From Closterium sp. NIES-65 (taxonomy: Eukaryota > Streptophyta > Zygnematophyceae > Desmidiales > Closteriaceae): a stretch of 64,000 nt of DNA. Below the pieces are notes generated by a model. The model saw only the letters and a list, made by a program, of their open reading frames with translations, searched no databases and was not told the DNA's origin. Positions 43,977 through 53,440 of the stretch are shown piece by piece. Positions within the stretch are counted from its first letter, which is position 1, and each line of letters opens with the position of its first letter. Made by a program: the position numbers and the translations under genes. Location: contig CANXME010001443.1 of NCBI GenBank assembly GCA_948144175.1, positions 744,001-808,000 on the forward strand, given 5' to 3'.

Positions 43977-46964
43977 ATGGCTAGCCCACAGATTCTCGTG
44001 TTCGATGCTGAGGGCCGCCCTGTGAAGTTTGACACCTGGCTCAATGACCTGCACCTCTACCTACAGCTCACAGCCAAGGATGACATCTCACTGTACGATC
44101 ACGCCCTAGGCCATGTCACTGCCCCTGCTGCTACTGCTGACAGCACTACTCGCTCACAGTGGCAGACTCGTGATGCCCACGCTCGCTTCGCCATTCGCAA
44201 CTCCCTGCCGATAGACGAACGCGAGCACTTTGGTCAGCACAAGACTGCACAGGCACTGTACACTGCTGTAGTTGCTCGCTACTCCTCACCTGCCTCTGCC
44301 GCACTAGGCCGTCTCTCCCTCCCCTACCTGTTTCCCGACCTGGCCTCCTTTCACACAGTCGCTGACCTCATCACGCACCTCCGTACTAGTGAGGCCCGCT
44401 TCCGTGCCGCCATGCCTGCTGAGTTCCTTGCTACGCACCCCCCTCCACTCTGGCTCACTCTCTACCACCTAGTCACCCGCCTCCCTGACACACTGCGTGC
44501 TGTCGAGGACCACTTCCTAGCTTGTTGCCCCACTGAGCTCACCATTGCCCTCCTCGAGAAGGAGCTACTTGTAGCTGAGACTAGCATAGTCGCTGTAGGT
44601 GCCTCTCGTGGCGACCCCCATACCCCGTTCTTTGAGGGGTGTTCTCCTTCCCCCCATCTTCCCTCTGTCGCCTCTGCTGCTGCTGTCGACCTTCTTGGTA
44701 GTGAGAAGGTCGGCGCTGCGTCTGCCTCGAGCGGACGCCGCAGCGGCAAGGGCAAAGGGGGCAAGGGTGGTGGCGGTGGCGGCGGGGGAGGCGGCGGTGG
44801 GGGCGGTGGAGGTAGTGGGGGTGGTGGCTCGGCTGGAGGGGCGAGTGGTAGCGGTGGGGGTGGTGGCGGCAGCGGCGGGGGAGGAGGCAAGAGTGGAGGC
44901 AGCGGTTGGGGTGGCGGTGGACGAGGCGGCGGCAGGGGTTGGGGTGGTCGAGGAGGTGGCAGCGGTGGTGGTGGCCGTGAAGGCACTGGCGGTGGCCAGG
45001 GCCAGCAGCAGACTCCCTCGCCCCAGGAGGTCCGTGAGTGGTACTCTCAGCACGGGGGTGGGGGTGGTCTTAGCTGCACGTACGTTGCAGACCCCCTCCC
45101 CCCTCAGGGTGCCGCTCCCTCAGGTGTGTCTCAGGTAGACCCGGTTGAGCCTGTTGAGGTAGCTGTTGACTCTTGTCCTGTAGGGGGTGCAGAGCCTGGG
45201 GGTGCTGAGCCTGGGGGTGTGGAGCCTGGGGGTGTGGAGCCTGGGGGTGTGGAGCCTGGGGGTGTGGAGCCTGGGTGGTGGAGCTTAAGGGTGCTGAGCT
45301 TGGGGGTGTGGAGCCTCGTAGTGCTGAGCTGCGGAGTCCGGGGTCTAGGGGTTCTGAGTCTGGAGGTACTAGGCCTGGGAGTCCTGCACCTGGAGGAGCC
45401 CTCTCCTCGGAGTAGCTGCGTGCGTGGTACTACTGGGACTGGTGCCCTCTCCTCGGAGTACTACAGCCTCCGGAGAGGTACCCCTCGAGCCGGACGTACT
45501 ACTGGGACTGGTGCTAGTGCTTCTTCTCCCGTTAGGGAGCTCCCCTCCCGCGAGCGGATCCGTGAGTGGTACGAGCGGCGCTGCACTCTTCGGAGTGGCG
45601 TGCCTCGTGTTACGGACCCCGCTACTGTTGGAGCTGCTGCTGGTGCTGAGGACCCGGGCGTTGGAGCTGCTGCTGGGGCTGAGGACCCGGGCGTTGGAGC
45701 TGCTGCTGGTGCTGAGGACCCGGGCGTTGGAGCTGCTGCTGGTGCTGAGGACCCAGGCGTTGGAGCTGCCGCTGGTGCTCCGGACCCGGGCGTTGGAGCT
45801 GCTACTGGTGCTGAGGACCCGGGCGTTGGAGCTGCCGCTGGTGCTGAGGACGTGGGCGCTGGAGCTGCTGCTGGTGCTGCGGACCCTAGTGCGGGTGTCC
45901 CTGCTGGCTCTGGTGTCGCTGCTTGGTCTCGGCCGTACTTTGTTCCGCTCCTTCAGCAAGTTCTTGGTCAGCTTCCTCCTCCTTTTCCTCCTCCCTCCTT
46001 AGCGTGTCCTCCGCCTGTCCAGCTGCTGTCGGCGTTACCGTCTGCCTCCTCTCTCCCTGGTCCTGCTCCTTACACTGGTCCGACTGGAGGTCTTACTGAG
46101 CGGCGTGAGCCTGCGTCTCGTCCTGCGTCGCCTCAGTCTCGTCCTAACTCGCCTGTCCGCACTGCTCTCTCTAGTAGTCGAGTCCAGCGTCAGCGTCTTC
46201 CTAGTGTCCCAGGCACTCACCGGATGGCGCTTCGTCCGTCCACTGCTCCACAGCGTGTCCCACTGCCGTCTCCTCCTACTTCCTCTCTTCCTGCTCTTGC
46301 TGACCCTGGGTCAGACTCTCTTCATGCTCCCAGTCCTACTATCACGCGTCTCCTGGCTACTGTTCTTACTGACCCTTCCTTTGAGTCTGCTGTTGCGTCT
46401 GCCTTAGTTGCTGAGCTTGTCGACTTTGCTGCTCGCTGTCGTCTAGACTACGCTGCTAGCCTAGTTGCTGAGTCTGAGTCTGTCTGTCCTCCGTCCGTCG
46501 GGGGTGAGTGTGCTCTTGGCACTGACGTCCTTGAGGACAGGCAGGAGGAGTTTGAGTGCTTTGCTGCCGCTTTGCCCCATCTCGTGTCCATGCTTGTTGC
46601 CCCTGAGGGAGACCCGGATGCACCAGACATCCCGACCCCACGCTCTTACGCAGAGGCGATGGCCGGTCCCTACTCCTCTCAGTGGCAGTCAGCCATGGAC
46701 ACAGAGATGGCTTCCTGCAAGTCCACAGGCACCTACGTCGACGAGGTTCCCCCACCTGGGGCGAACATCGTCAGTGGCATGTGGATTTTCAGGGTGAAGC
46801 GGCCGCCGGGCTCTCCGCCTGTCTTCAAGGCGCGTTACGTTGCACGAGGCTTCAGTCAGCGAGAGGGAGTTGACTTCTTCCAGACCTTCTCCTCGACCCC
46901 AAAGATGACCACTCTTCGGGTTCTGCTGCACGGTGCCGCTCAGCGTGACTACGAACTCCACTAG
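43977..46964 (+). CDS. Copia H gag-linker-RT open stretch (995 codons)
   Basis: From ATG 43977: gag capsid (VFDAEGRPVKFDTWLNDL, LYTAVVARYSSPASAALG, LFPDLASFHTVADLITHL, LWLTLYHLVTRLPD, LLEKELLVAETSIV), then a poly-glycine tract (44755-45000) and QEVREWYSQHG. Next comes SGVSQVDPVEPVEVAVDS, which in copia I and F follows integrase. Then a G-A-E-D-P-G-V minisatellite, the pre-RT block (ALGTDVLEDRQEEFECF, PDIPTPRSYAEAM) and RT (WIFRVKRPPGSPPVFKARYVARGF). Protease and integrase are not represented. A fossil; no function claimed. Confidence 0.85.
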   Translation: MASPQILVFDAEGRPVKFDTWLNDLHLYLQLTAKDDISLYDHALGHVTAPAATADSTTRSQWQTRDAHARFAIRNSLPIDEREHFGQHKTAQALYTAVVARYSSPASAALGRLSLPYLFPDLASFHTVADLITHLRTSEARFRAAMPAEFLATHPPPLWLTLYHLVTRLPDTLRAVEDHFLACCPTELTIALLEKELLVAETSIVAVGASRGDPHTPFFEGCSPSPHLPSVASAAAVDLLGSEKVGAASASSGRRSGKGKGGKGGGGGGGGGGGGGGGGSGGGGSAGGASGSGGGGGGSGGGGGKSGGSGWGGGGRGGGRGWGGRGGGSGGGGREGTGGGQGQQQTPSPQEVREWYSQHGGGGGLSCTYVADPLPPQGAAPSGVSQVDPVEPVEVAVDSCPVGGAEPGGAEPGGVEPGGVEPGGVEPGGVEPGWWSLRVLSLGVWSLVVLSCGVRGLGVLSLEVLGLGVLHLEEPSPRSSCVRGTTGTGALSSEYYSLRRGTPRAGRTTGTGASASSPVRELPSRERIREWYERRCTLRSGVPRVTDPATVGAAAGAEDPGVGAAAGAEDPGVGAAAGAEDPGVGAAAGAEDPGVGAAAGAPDPGVGAATGAEDPGVGAAAGAEDVGAGAAAGAADPSAGVPAGSGVAAWSRPYFVPLLQQVLGQLPPPFPPPSLACPPPVQLLSALPSASSLPGPAPYTGPTGGLTERREPASRPASPQSRPNSPVRTALSSSRVQRQRLPSVPGTHRMALRPSTAPQRVPLPSPPTSSLPALADPGSDSLHAPSPTITRLLATVLTDPSFESAVASALVAELVDFAARCRLDYAASLVAESESVCPPSVGGECALGTDVLEDRQEEFECFAAALPHLVSMLVAPEGDPDAPDIPTPRSYAEAMAGPYSSQWQSAMDTEMASCKSTGTYVDEVPPPGANIVSGMWIFRVKRPPGSPPVFKARYVARGFSQREGVDFFQTFSSTPKMTTLRVLLHGAAQRDYELH
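45180..45900 (+). repeat. Copia H linker minisatellites
   Basis: Two kinds: 15-bp GGGGGTGTGGAGCCT units (45185-45275) and 39-bp units GTTGGAGCTGCTGCTGGTGC + TGAGGACCCGGGC (45645-45880, about six copies). Confidence 0.88.
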
Positions 46965-48180
46965 CTTGACTTCAGCAATGCTTTCCTGCAAGGCAGCCTG
47001 CACGAGGAGATCTCGCTGCGCCGTCCACCTGGCTTCACTAGGTCGTTCCCTCCTGGTACCCAGTGGAGCCTCCGACGGCCAGTCTACGGTCTCCGCCAGG
47101 CGCCTCGTGAGTGGCACGACACACTGAGGACTACGCTTGCGGCTCTTAGGTTCGCGCCTTCTACTGCTGACCCGTCGCTGTTTCTACGCACCGACACCTC
47201 ACTGCCACCGTTCTACGTCCTTGTGTACGCCGACGACTTGGTTTTTGCTACTGCTGACACTGTGGCACTCGCCCACGTGAAGTCGGAGCTGCAGAAGAGA
47301 CACACGTGCACAGGAACTAGGTGAACTGACAAGCTATCTTGGCTTGCGGATCACCCGGGACAGAGCATGCTGCACCATCACCTTGACTTAGTCACACATG
47401 GTGCAACAGGTCCTTCAGCGCTTCCGCTTCACGTACTCCTCGCCTCAGCCCACTCCTCTGCCTACCGGTCACTCGCTCTCAGCTTTGCCTTCGGATGAGT
47501 CCGTAGAGCCGAGTGGCCCGTATCCAGAGCTTGTGGGTTGCCTCATGTACCTAATGACCTGCACTCGACCAGACCTTGCATACCCTCTCAGCATTCTTGC
47601 ACGCTATGTCGCTCCCGGCCGTCACCGGAAGGAGCACATGGATGCAGCTAAGAGGGTGTTGCGCTACTTGTGCAGTACGTTGGGCATGGGGCTAGTGCTT
47701 AGAGGGCGAGTCCCAGTTGTTCTCACTGGGCACTCAGACGCTTCTTGGGCAGACGACCAGGCTACTCAGCGGTCATCTCAGGGTTACTCCTTCAGTCTTG
47801 GCTCTGGTTCCGTTTCTTGGCGTTCTACTCGCTCTTCTTCTGTTCTCAGCTCCAGTTGTGAGGCTGAGATCTACGCCACAGCCATGGCGGCCTAGGAGCT
47901 ACGCTGGCTCACCTACTTGCTCACCGACCTTGGAGAGCAGCCTCGTTCTCCTCCAGTGCTGTACGTCGACAACAAGGCAGCCATCGCCTTGTGTGAGGAG
48001 CACAGACTGGAGCACAAAATGAAACACATTGCTCTGCGTTACTTCCTTGCTCGAGAGCTGCAGCAGCGTGGTTAGCTTTGCCTGCGTTACGTGGCCTCTG
48101 AGGCCAACACTTCTGATGTGCTCACCAAGGCGCTTCAGCCTTGTGACCATCAGCGCTTTTGCACTCTTCTAGGCCTTGTG
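46965..48180 (+). pseudogene. Copia H RT end and RNase H
   Basis: RT text with FLQGSLHEEISLRRPPGF and an active-site region near 47225. The RNase H open stretch 47398-47895 (VEPSGPYPELVGCLMYLMTC, GHSDASWADDQATQRSSQGYSF, SSCEAEIYATAMAA) is followed by LTDLGEQPRSPPVLYVDNKAAIAL. Ends near 48180. Broken. Confidence 0.82.
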
Positions 48181-48443
48181 CCTATTGGACCTCACTTGCT
48201 TACTTCTTGAGTCTGTTTGTACTGTGATCTCTATATATATACCTGCATGTTTTCTCTTGTTAGGTTGTGATCATTGTACCTTTTGCTCTATTATAAACCT
48301 GCATGTGAACTGGTCTTGTGACCACTTGCTTGTGCTCGGAATTTGTGTGGTATCCTTGAGATCCACCCTGAGCTTGTTTTGCCTTGCTTTGCCTTGACTG
48401 GTCTTGTGACCCCTAGTTCTCCCCCACTTTGCCTATGGGGGTG

Positions 48444-48840
48444 TGTCAAACATTATATATGTTGTGTTAGTTTAGGCTACAATGGGTTAGCCTATAGGGG
48501 GTACACAATTCTAGGGCTAGGTACTTGTACTCATTTCATTGCTAGTTCATTTATTCCTGTTCAGTGATTCCAACAGCTACCCCACTACAGCCTTCACAAA
48601 TGTATAAGCTATATGTTCTGACACACCCCCATAGGCAAAGTGGGGAGAACAAGGGGTCATAAGAGATCAGGTGCTTCTTGACACGCGCAACTTGAACCTG
48701 TCTCACCTCCCATCCAAACTCCGGCCTCACTTCTGTGGTCCTTTTTTCGTTGAGGCACAAGTGACACCAGTTACATTCCGCTTGCGCTTACCAGATACGT
48801 GGAAGCTTCACAATGCTTTCCATGTGCAGCTACTGAAACC
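48444..48840 (+). repeat. Extra LTR and captured chromovirus piece in copia H
   Basis: 48444-48575 is a full copy of the H LTR preceded by TATGGGGGTG. 48576-48665 reads as an LTR/purine-tract junction in the opposite orientation. 48670-48838 encodes integrase C-terminal text ([36 protein letters not shown]) nearly identical to that of chromovirus C (12020-12190, minus strand). The outer 3' LTR follows. Confidence 0.85.
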
Positions 48841-49204
48841 TGTCAAACATTATATATGTTGTGTTAGTTTAGGCTACAGTGGGTTAGCCTATAGGGGGTA
48901 CACAATTCTAGGGTTAGGTACTTGTACTCATTTCACTGCTAGTTCATCCATTTCCTGTTCAGTGATTCCAACACTTTACTTGTGCTCGGAGTGTGTGGTG
49001 ACGTTATGATCCACCCTGAGCTTGCTTTGCTTTTCTTGACTGGTCTTGTGACCTCTTGTTCTCCCCCACTTTGCCTATGGGGGTGTGTCAAACCATATCT
49101 GTGCTAGTTGTGTATAGGCTATAGTGAGGTACAACCCAATATTAGTGTTAGTACTTGTACCCACAATTCATTCAATGCAATCAGTCTTGCTTGCTATCTT
49201 GACA

Positions 49205-49408
49205 TGGTCGGAACATCGAACTGTAAACGAAGCAAATAACAACAAAGCAACGGCGAGTCAACCAAGGAGGTTGACAAAACGTAACTGCTGGAGATTATGC
49301 AAAGGTCAAAGGTCAGCGACCCTTGACTCGACAAATACAGCGCGACAGCAAGGACAAACAATTGATTCGACATTGAGCAGTTGCCCGAGTTGTCACTATA
49401 TCAAACCT
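49205..49408 (+). repeat. Copia A-type LTR fragment
   Basis: TCGGAACATCGAACTG at 49208 onward matches the copia A LTR (5033 onward) at high identity up to ATATCAAAC near 49406, except that it lacks the hAT MITE. Possibly part of the 3' LTR of copia A, pushed 25 kb away by E-H, or an independent fragment. Confidence 0.75.
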
Positions 49409-49680
49409 AGGGCTGACGTTTCCAATTAAGCCTCCCTGAAACTGGGAAAAAAATTCCCCTTGAATCATGGGTGCATACTTTCCAGAAAAATATCACCCTG
49501 ATTACTCAGTGTTGGGAAGTTTTCTAGTTTGATTGTTTAGGGTCGAGAAGTCAGGATCAGAGTAGTAATGCGCTGTGCATTATCGAAACTCAACCTCGAT
49601 GATGAGTGTTTCGTGACGCCTCTGAGTTGCCCCGCTGGGCTGATCTGCTTAATAGAACATTGATATCTTTGCACTTGACT
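49409..49680. other. Unassigned stretch before copia I
   Basis: No coding signal or terminal repeats. A short GGGAAAAAAATTCCCC-like palindrome near 49440 resembles GGGGAAAAATTCCCC at 58011-58025, on the far side of copia I. This hints that both flanks once belonged to one sequence. Confidence 0.4.
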
Positions 49681-49700
49681 TTGATGTTATCCTTGGAGCC

Positions 49701-51290
49701 ATGTATGCATTGACTATTAGTGTTGAGGGTGATTGTTACTTGTGTGTCCCGCCAGACCCAGGCATTGCGACCAGAGAGGTTGCCGCTCTAGATGCTAGTG
49801 CGTCTGCTGCCCCAGAACCTGGTGAGGCTCCTGCTCTAGGTGCAGGTGTGTCTACTGCTTCAGGTGCTCGTGAGTCTGCGCCTTCAGGTACTGCGTCTAC
49901 TGAGGCACTACACACCTTCACACTGGACTCAGGTGCTTCCCAATGTTTCTTTCACGACCGCACTGCCCTAGAGCAGCTCCCTAGACCTGTTGCTGTCTCC
50001 CTGGCTGACCCCTCCGAGGGTCCGGTCCTTGCGACCTCCACCACTGCCCTCCCTTGTCCCGCTGTCCCGTCCGGCACACTGTCGGGTCTTTACCTCCCCT
50101 TGTTCTCTACGAACTTGGTGGCGGGTTCCGCGCTCCAGGACGCGGGTGTTCACCAGTTCACCCCTGCCTACGAGCGTGTGATATATTGCACGTGTGCCCA
50201 GACGGGTCGTCACCTGGCTACCTTCACTGGGCAGCCGGGGTCAGACTTGTACACACTGACCACTCAGTCCCCTCATGTAGTTGTGTCTGCGTCTGTGTCA
50301 GGTCAGTTGTCCGCCCCCTGCTCGTGTCGCACCCTGTTGCACCGGAAGGTCCTCTGGCACCACCGCCTTGGTCACCCTTCGATGCACCGCCTTTGTGGCA
50401 TGCACTCCCGTTTCCTTGTCTCTGGTCTCCCCAGGTCACTGCCTCCCCTGCCATCCGACCCCTGCCCCTCCCTGCCTTCCCTCGGTCGAGGGGCGGCAGC
50501 GTGCCACCCCTCACTCCTCTGAGTTCCCCCTTCGACAGAGGCTCCTCTGCAGACCCTTCACATGGACGTGTGGGGCCCAGCCCGCGTCCGTGGACAGGGC
50601 GGAGAGCGCAACTTCCTACTGATAGTTGACGACTACACGCGTTACACCACGCTCTTCCCCTTGCGCACCAAAGGAGAGGTCCCTGCTGACTTGATCCCTT
50701 GGATCCGCGCTACCCGTCTCCAGCTGGAGAGGCGCTTTTGCACGGACCTTCCCGTCTTGCGACTGCACTCTGACAGAAGTGGTGAGTTTTCCTCCGGCCT
50801 CTTTGAGGCCTTGTGTGAAGGGGAGGGCATTGGGCAGACGTTCACGCTTCTGGCCTCTCCTCAGCGGAATGGGGTTGCTGAGCGCCGCATTGGCTTGGTC
50901 ATGGAGGTCGCTCGTACCTCCTTGGTCCATGCGGCTGCCCCCCATTTTTCTGTGGCCGTTTGTGGTCCGGTACGCCGCGCATCAACTCAACCTCTGGCCC
51001 CGTGTCTCCGTTCCGAAGACCTTGCTGACACTGCGTTGGACGGGAGAGGTTGGTGATGCGTCTGTGTTCCAGGTCTAGGGATCTCGTGCCTTTGTCCGCG
51101 ATACGTCCGCGGACGCCGTTCCTTGTGTCTTCCTGGGCTTTGTCCCCGACACGCCTGGCTGGCAGTTTTGCCACCCCACCTCGCGCCGTGTCTTCCCTTC
51201 TCAGGACGTCACGTTTGACGAGTCGGTCCCCTTTTACCGTCTCTTCCCCTACCGCACTACCCCGCTCCCCCCTCCGCCGCTCTTCCTCAC
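49701..51290 (+). pseudogene. Copia I protease and integrase
   Basis: The open stretch 49701-50522 begins EGDCYLCVPPDPGI and contains protease TLDSGASQCFF (near 49925) and pre-integrase LWHHRLGHPSMHRLCGMHSR. 50562-51056 carries the integrase core (MDVWGPARVRGQG, FLLIVDDYTRYTTLFPL, LHSDRSGEFSSGLF, NGVAERRIGLVMEVARTSL). Homologous to F and J. Confidence 0.84.
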
Positions 51291-51409
51291 GCTAGGTGCT
51301 GCTTTGGTAGACCCCCTACCTCCCAAGGGTTCTGCTCCCTCAGGTGTATCCCAGGTAGACCCGGTCGAGCCTGTCGAGGTAGCTGTCGATTCTGGTCCTG
51401 CACGAGGTA

Positions 51410-52050
51410 CTAAGCGTGCTGAGCCTGAGCGTGCTGAGCCTGGTGGTGCTGGGTCTGGGGGTGCTGAGATTGGGGGTGCTCATCCTGGGGGTGCGGAGAC
51501 TTGGGGTGTTGAGCCTGGGGGTGCAGAGACTTGGGGTGCTATGCCTGGGGGTGCTGAGCTTGGAGGTCCTGAGCCTGGGGGTGCTGCACCTAGGGGGCGC
51601 TCTCTCTTCCCAACAGCTGCGTGAGTGGTACTCCCGGTACTGTCGTCGCCGTCGTGGTGCTGTGGGAGCTGGAGGTGCTGCTGAAGCTGGAGCTGAGGAC
51701 GCTGGACCTACTCGAGTTGGTGTAGCTGCTGACCCTGGGGTTGGTGCTGGAGGTGCTGGAGCCACTGGTCTTGGAGGTGCTCGTCCTGGCGGTACTGGAG
51801 CTGCTGGGACTGGAGGTGCTACTGGAGCTACTTGAGGTGCTACTGGTACTGGGGCTGGTGGTGCTACATAGGCTGGAGCTGGATGTGCTGACGCTCGTCC
51901 TCCTGCAGGTGCTGGAGCCAACGGTGCGGCTGGAGCTGGTGCTACTGGGGGTACTGGAGTTGGCACTACCAGAGCTGCTGGTGGTGCTGCAAGAGTTGGA
52001 GCTGCTGCTAGGGGCTCTGGTGCTGTCTCAGCTGGTTCAGGGGACACTTC
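51410..52050 (+). repeat. Copia I linker minisatellite
   Basis: About a dozen GGGGGTGCTGAGCCT-type 15-bp units (51415-51600), then CTGGAGGTGCTGGAGC units to about 52030, in the same linker position as in F, H and J. Confidence 0.85.
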
Positions 52051-52351
52051 ACGGCCGCGGCCATACTTCGTTCCGCTCCTTCAACAGGTTCTTGGTCAAC
52101 CGCCTCCTCCTTGTCTTGCTCCCTCCTTAGAGTGTCCTCCGCCGGTCCGGTCGTTGTCACAGTTACAGTCTGCCTCGCCACTCCCTGGTCCTTCTCCCTA
52201 CACTGGTCCGACAGGAGGTCTTATAGAGCGTCAAGAGCTTGAGTCTTGTCCTGTGTCGCCTGAGTCTTGTTCTGCGTCGCTTGATCGTGCTGCTCGCACT
52301 GGTCGTTGTGTCCCGCGTCAGCGTCCTCCTGCTGTCCCAGGCACTCACTAG

Positions 52352-53440
52352 ATGACGCTTCGTCCTTCCACTGCTCCACAGTGTGTCCCTCTGCCTTCTC
52401 CTCCCGCGTCCTCCCGTCCTGCCTTTGCTGACCCGGAGTCTGACTCTCTTCGTGCTACTAGTCCTACTGTCACGCGTCTCCTAGCCACTGCTGTCACTGA
52501 CCCTTCCTTTGAGTCAGCTGCTGCGTCTGCCTTAGTTGCTGAGCTTGTCGAATTTGCTGCTCACTTTCGTCTAGACTACGCTGCAAGTCTTGATGCTGAG
52601 TCTGAGTCTGTCTGTCCTCCGTCCGTCGGGGGTGAGTGTGCTCTTGGCACGGACGTCCTTGAGGACAGGCAGTAGGAGTTTGAGTGCTTTGCCGCTGCTG
52701 TACCTCATCTCGTGTCCATGATGATTGCACCTGAGGGAGACTCGGATGCACCAGACATCCCGACCCCGCGTTCTTACGCTGAGGCGTTCGCGGGTGAGTA
52801 CTCCTCTCAGTGGAAGACAGCCATGGACACAAAGATGGCATCCTCGAAGTCCAGTGGCACTTACGTCGACGAGGTTCCCCCTACTCGGGTGAACATCGCC
52901 AGTGGCATGTGGACTTTCAGGGTGAAGCGGCCGCCAGGTTCTCCGCCTGTCTTCAAGGCTCGTTACGTTGCTCGAGGTTTCAGTCACCGAGAGGGAGTAG
53001 ACTTCTTCCAGACCTTCTACCCTACCCCAAAGATGACCACTCTTCGGGTGCTACTGCACGTTGCCGCACAGCTTGACTACGAGCTTCACTCTCTTGACTT
53101 TAGCACAGCTTTCTTGCAGGGCAGCCTGCACGAGGAGATCTCGCTGCGCCGCCCTCTTGGCTTCACTGGGTCATTTCCTCCTGGTACCCAGTGGAGCCTC
53201 CGGCGGCCGGTCTACGGTCTCCGCCAGGCGCCACGTGAGTGGCACGACACAGTGAGGACTACACTTGCGGCTCTTGGGTTCGCACCTTCTACTGCTGACC
53301 CGTCGCTGTTTCTGCGCACTGACACTTCGCTGCCGCCGTTCTACATCCTCGTGTACGTCGACGACTTGGTCTTTGCCACTGCTGACACTGAGGCCCTCGC
53401 CCTGGTGAAGTTGGAGCTGCAGAAGAGACACACGTGCACA
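52352..53440 (+). pseudogene. Copia I pre-RT block and reverse transcriptase
   Basis: 52352-52675 carries the conserved pre-RT block (ECALGTDVLEDRQ). 52712-53440 carries RT: PDIPTPRSYAEAF, FRVKRPPGSPPVFKARYVARGF, LDFSTAFLQGSLHEEISLRRPLGF, VYGLRQAPREWHD, YILVYVDDLVFAT with YVDD at 53354-53365. TRIM3 follows at 53441. Confidence 0.87.

Larger units (their letters stand above)
42809..48973 (+). mobile_element. Copia H: Ty1/copia element with an extra LTR
   Basis: Outer LTRs 42809-42941 and 48841-48973 (133 bp each, about one difference by eye) and exact target duplication CTTTA at 42804-42808 and 48974-48978. Primer site variant TAGTATAGAGCAGG at 42942. Parts seen: leader array, gag, glycine-rich tail, linker minisatellite, RT and RNase H; protease and integrase are not seen. 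A third LTR (48444-48575) plus 265 bp of foreign sequence lies before the outer 3' LTR. Young insertion, not coding-complete. Confidence 0.9.
30411..49204 (+). mobile_element. Copia F: Ty1/copia element split by G, SMART and H
   Basis: Remnant of the 5' LTR (30411-30461), primer site TGGTTTCAGAGCAG at 30462, leader, protease, integrase, linker and early RT to 35224. RT resumes at 40912 after copia G, with RNase H to about 42300. The 3' UTR is interrupted by the SMART element (42326-42698) and by copia H (42809-48973). The UTR resumes at 48974, with purine tract TATGGGGGTG and 3' LTR 49086-49204 (TGTCAAACCAT...CTTGACA). The UTR text across the H insertion matches the UTR of copia I, which supports this reading. 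A gag capsid is not seen. Broken, with several defects plus three insertions. Confidence 0.85.
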
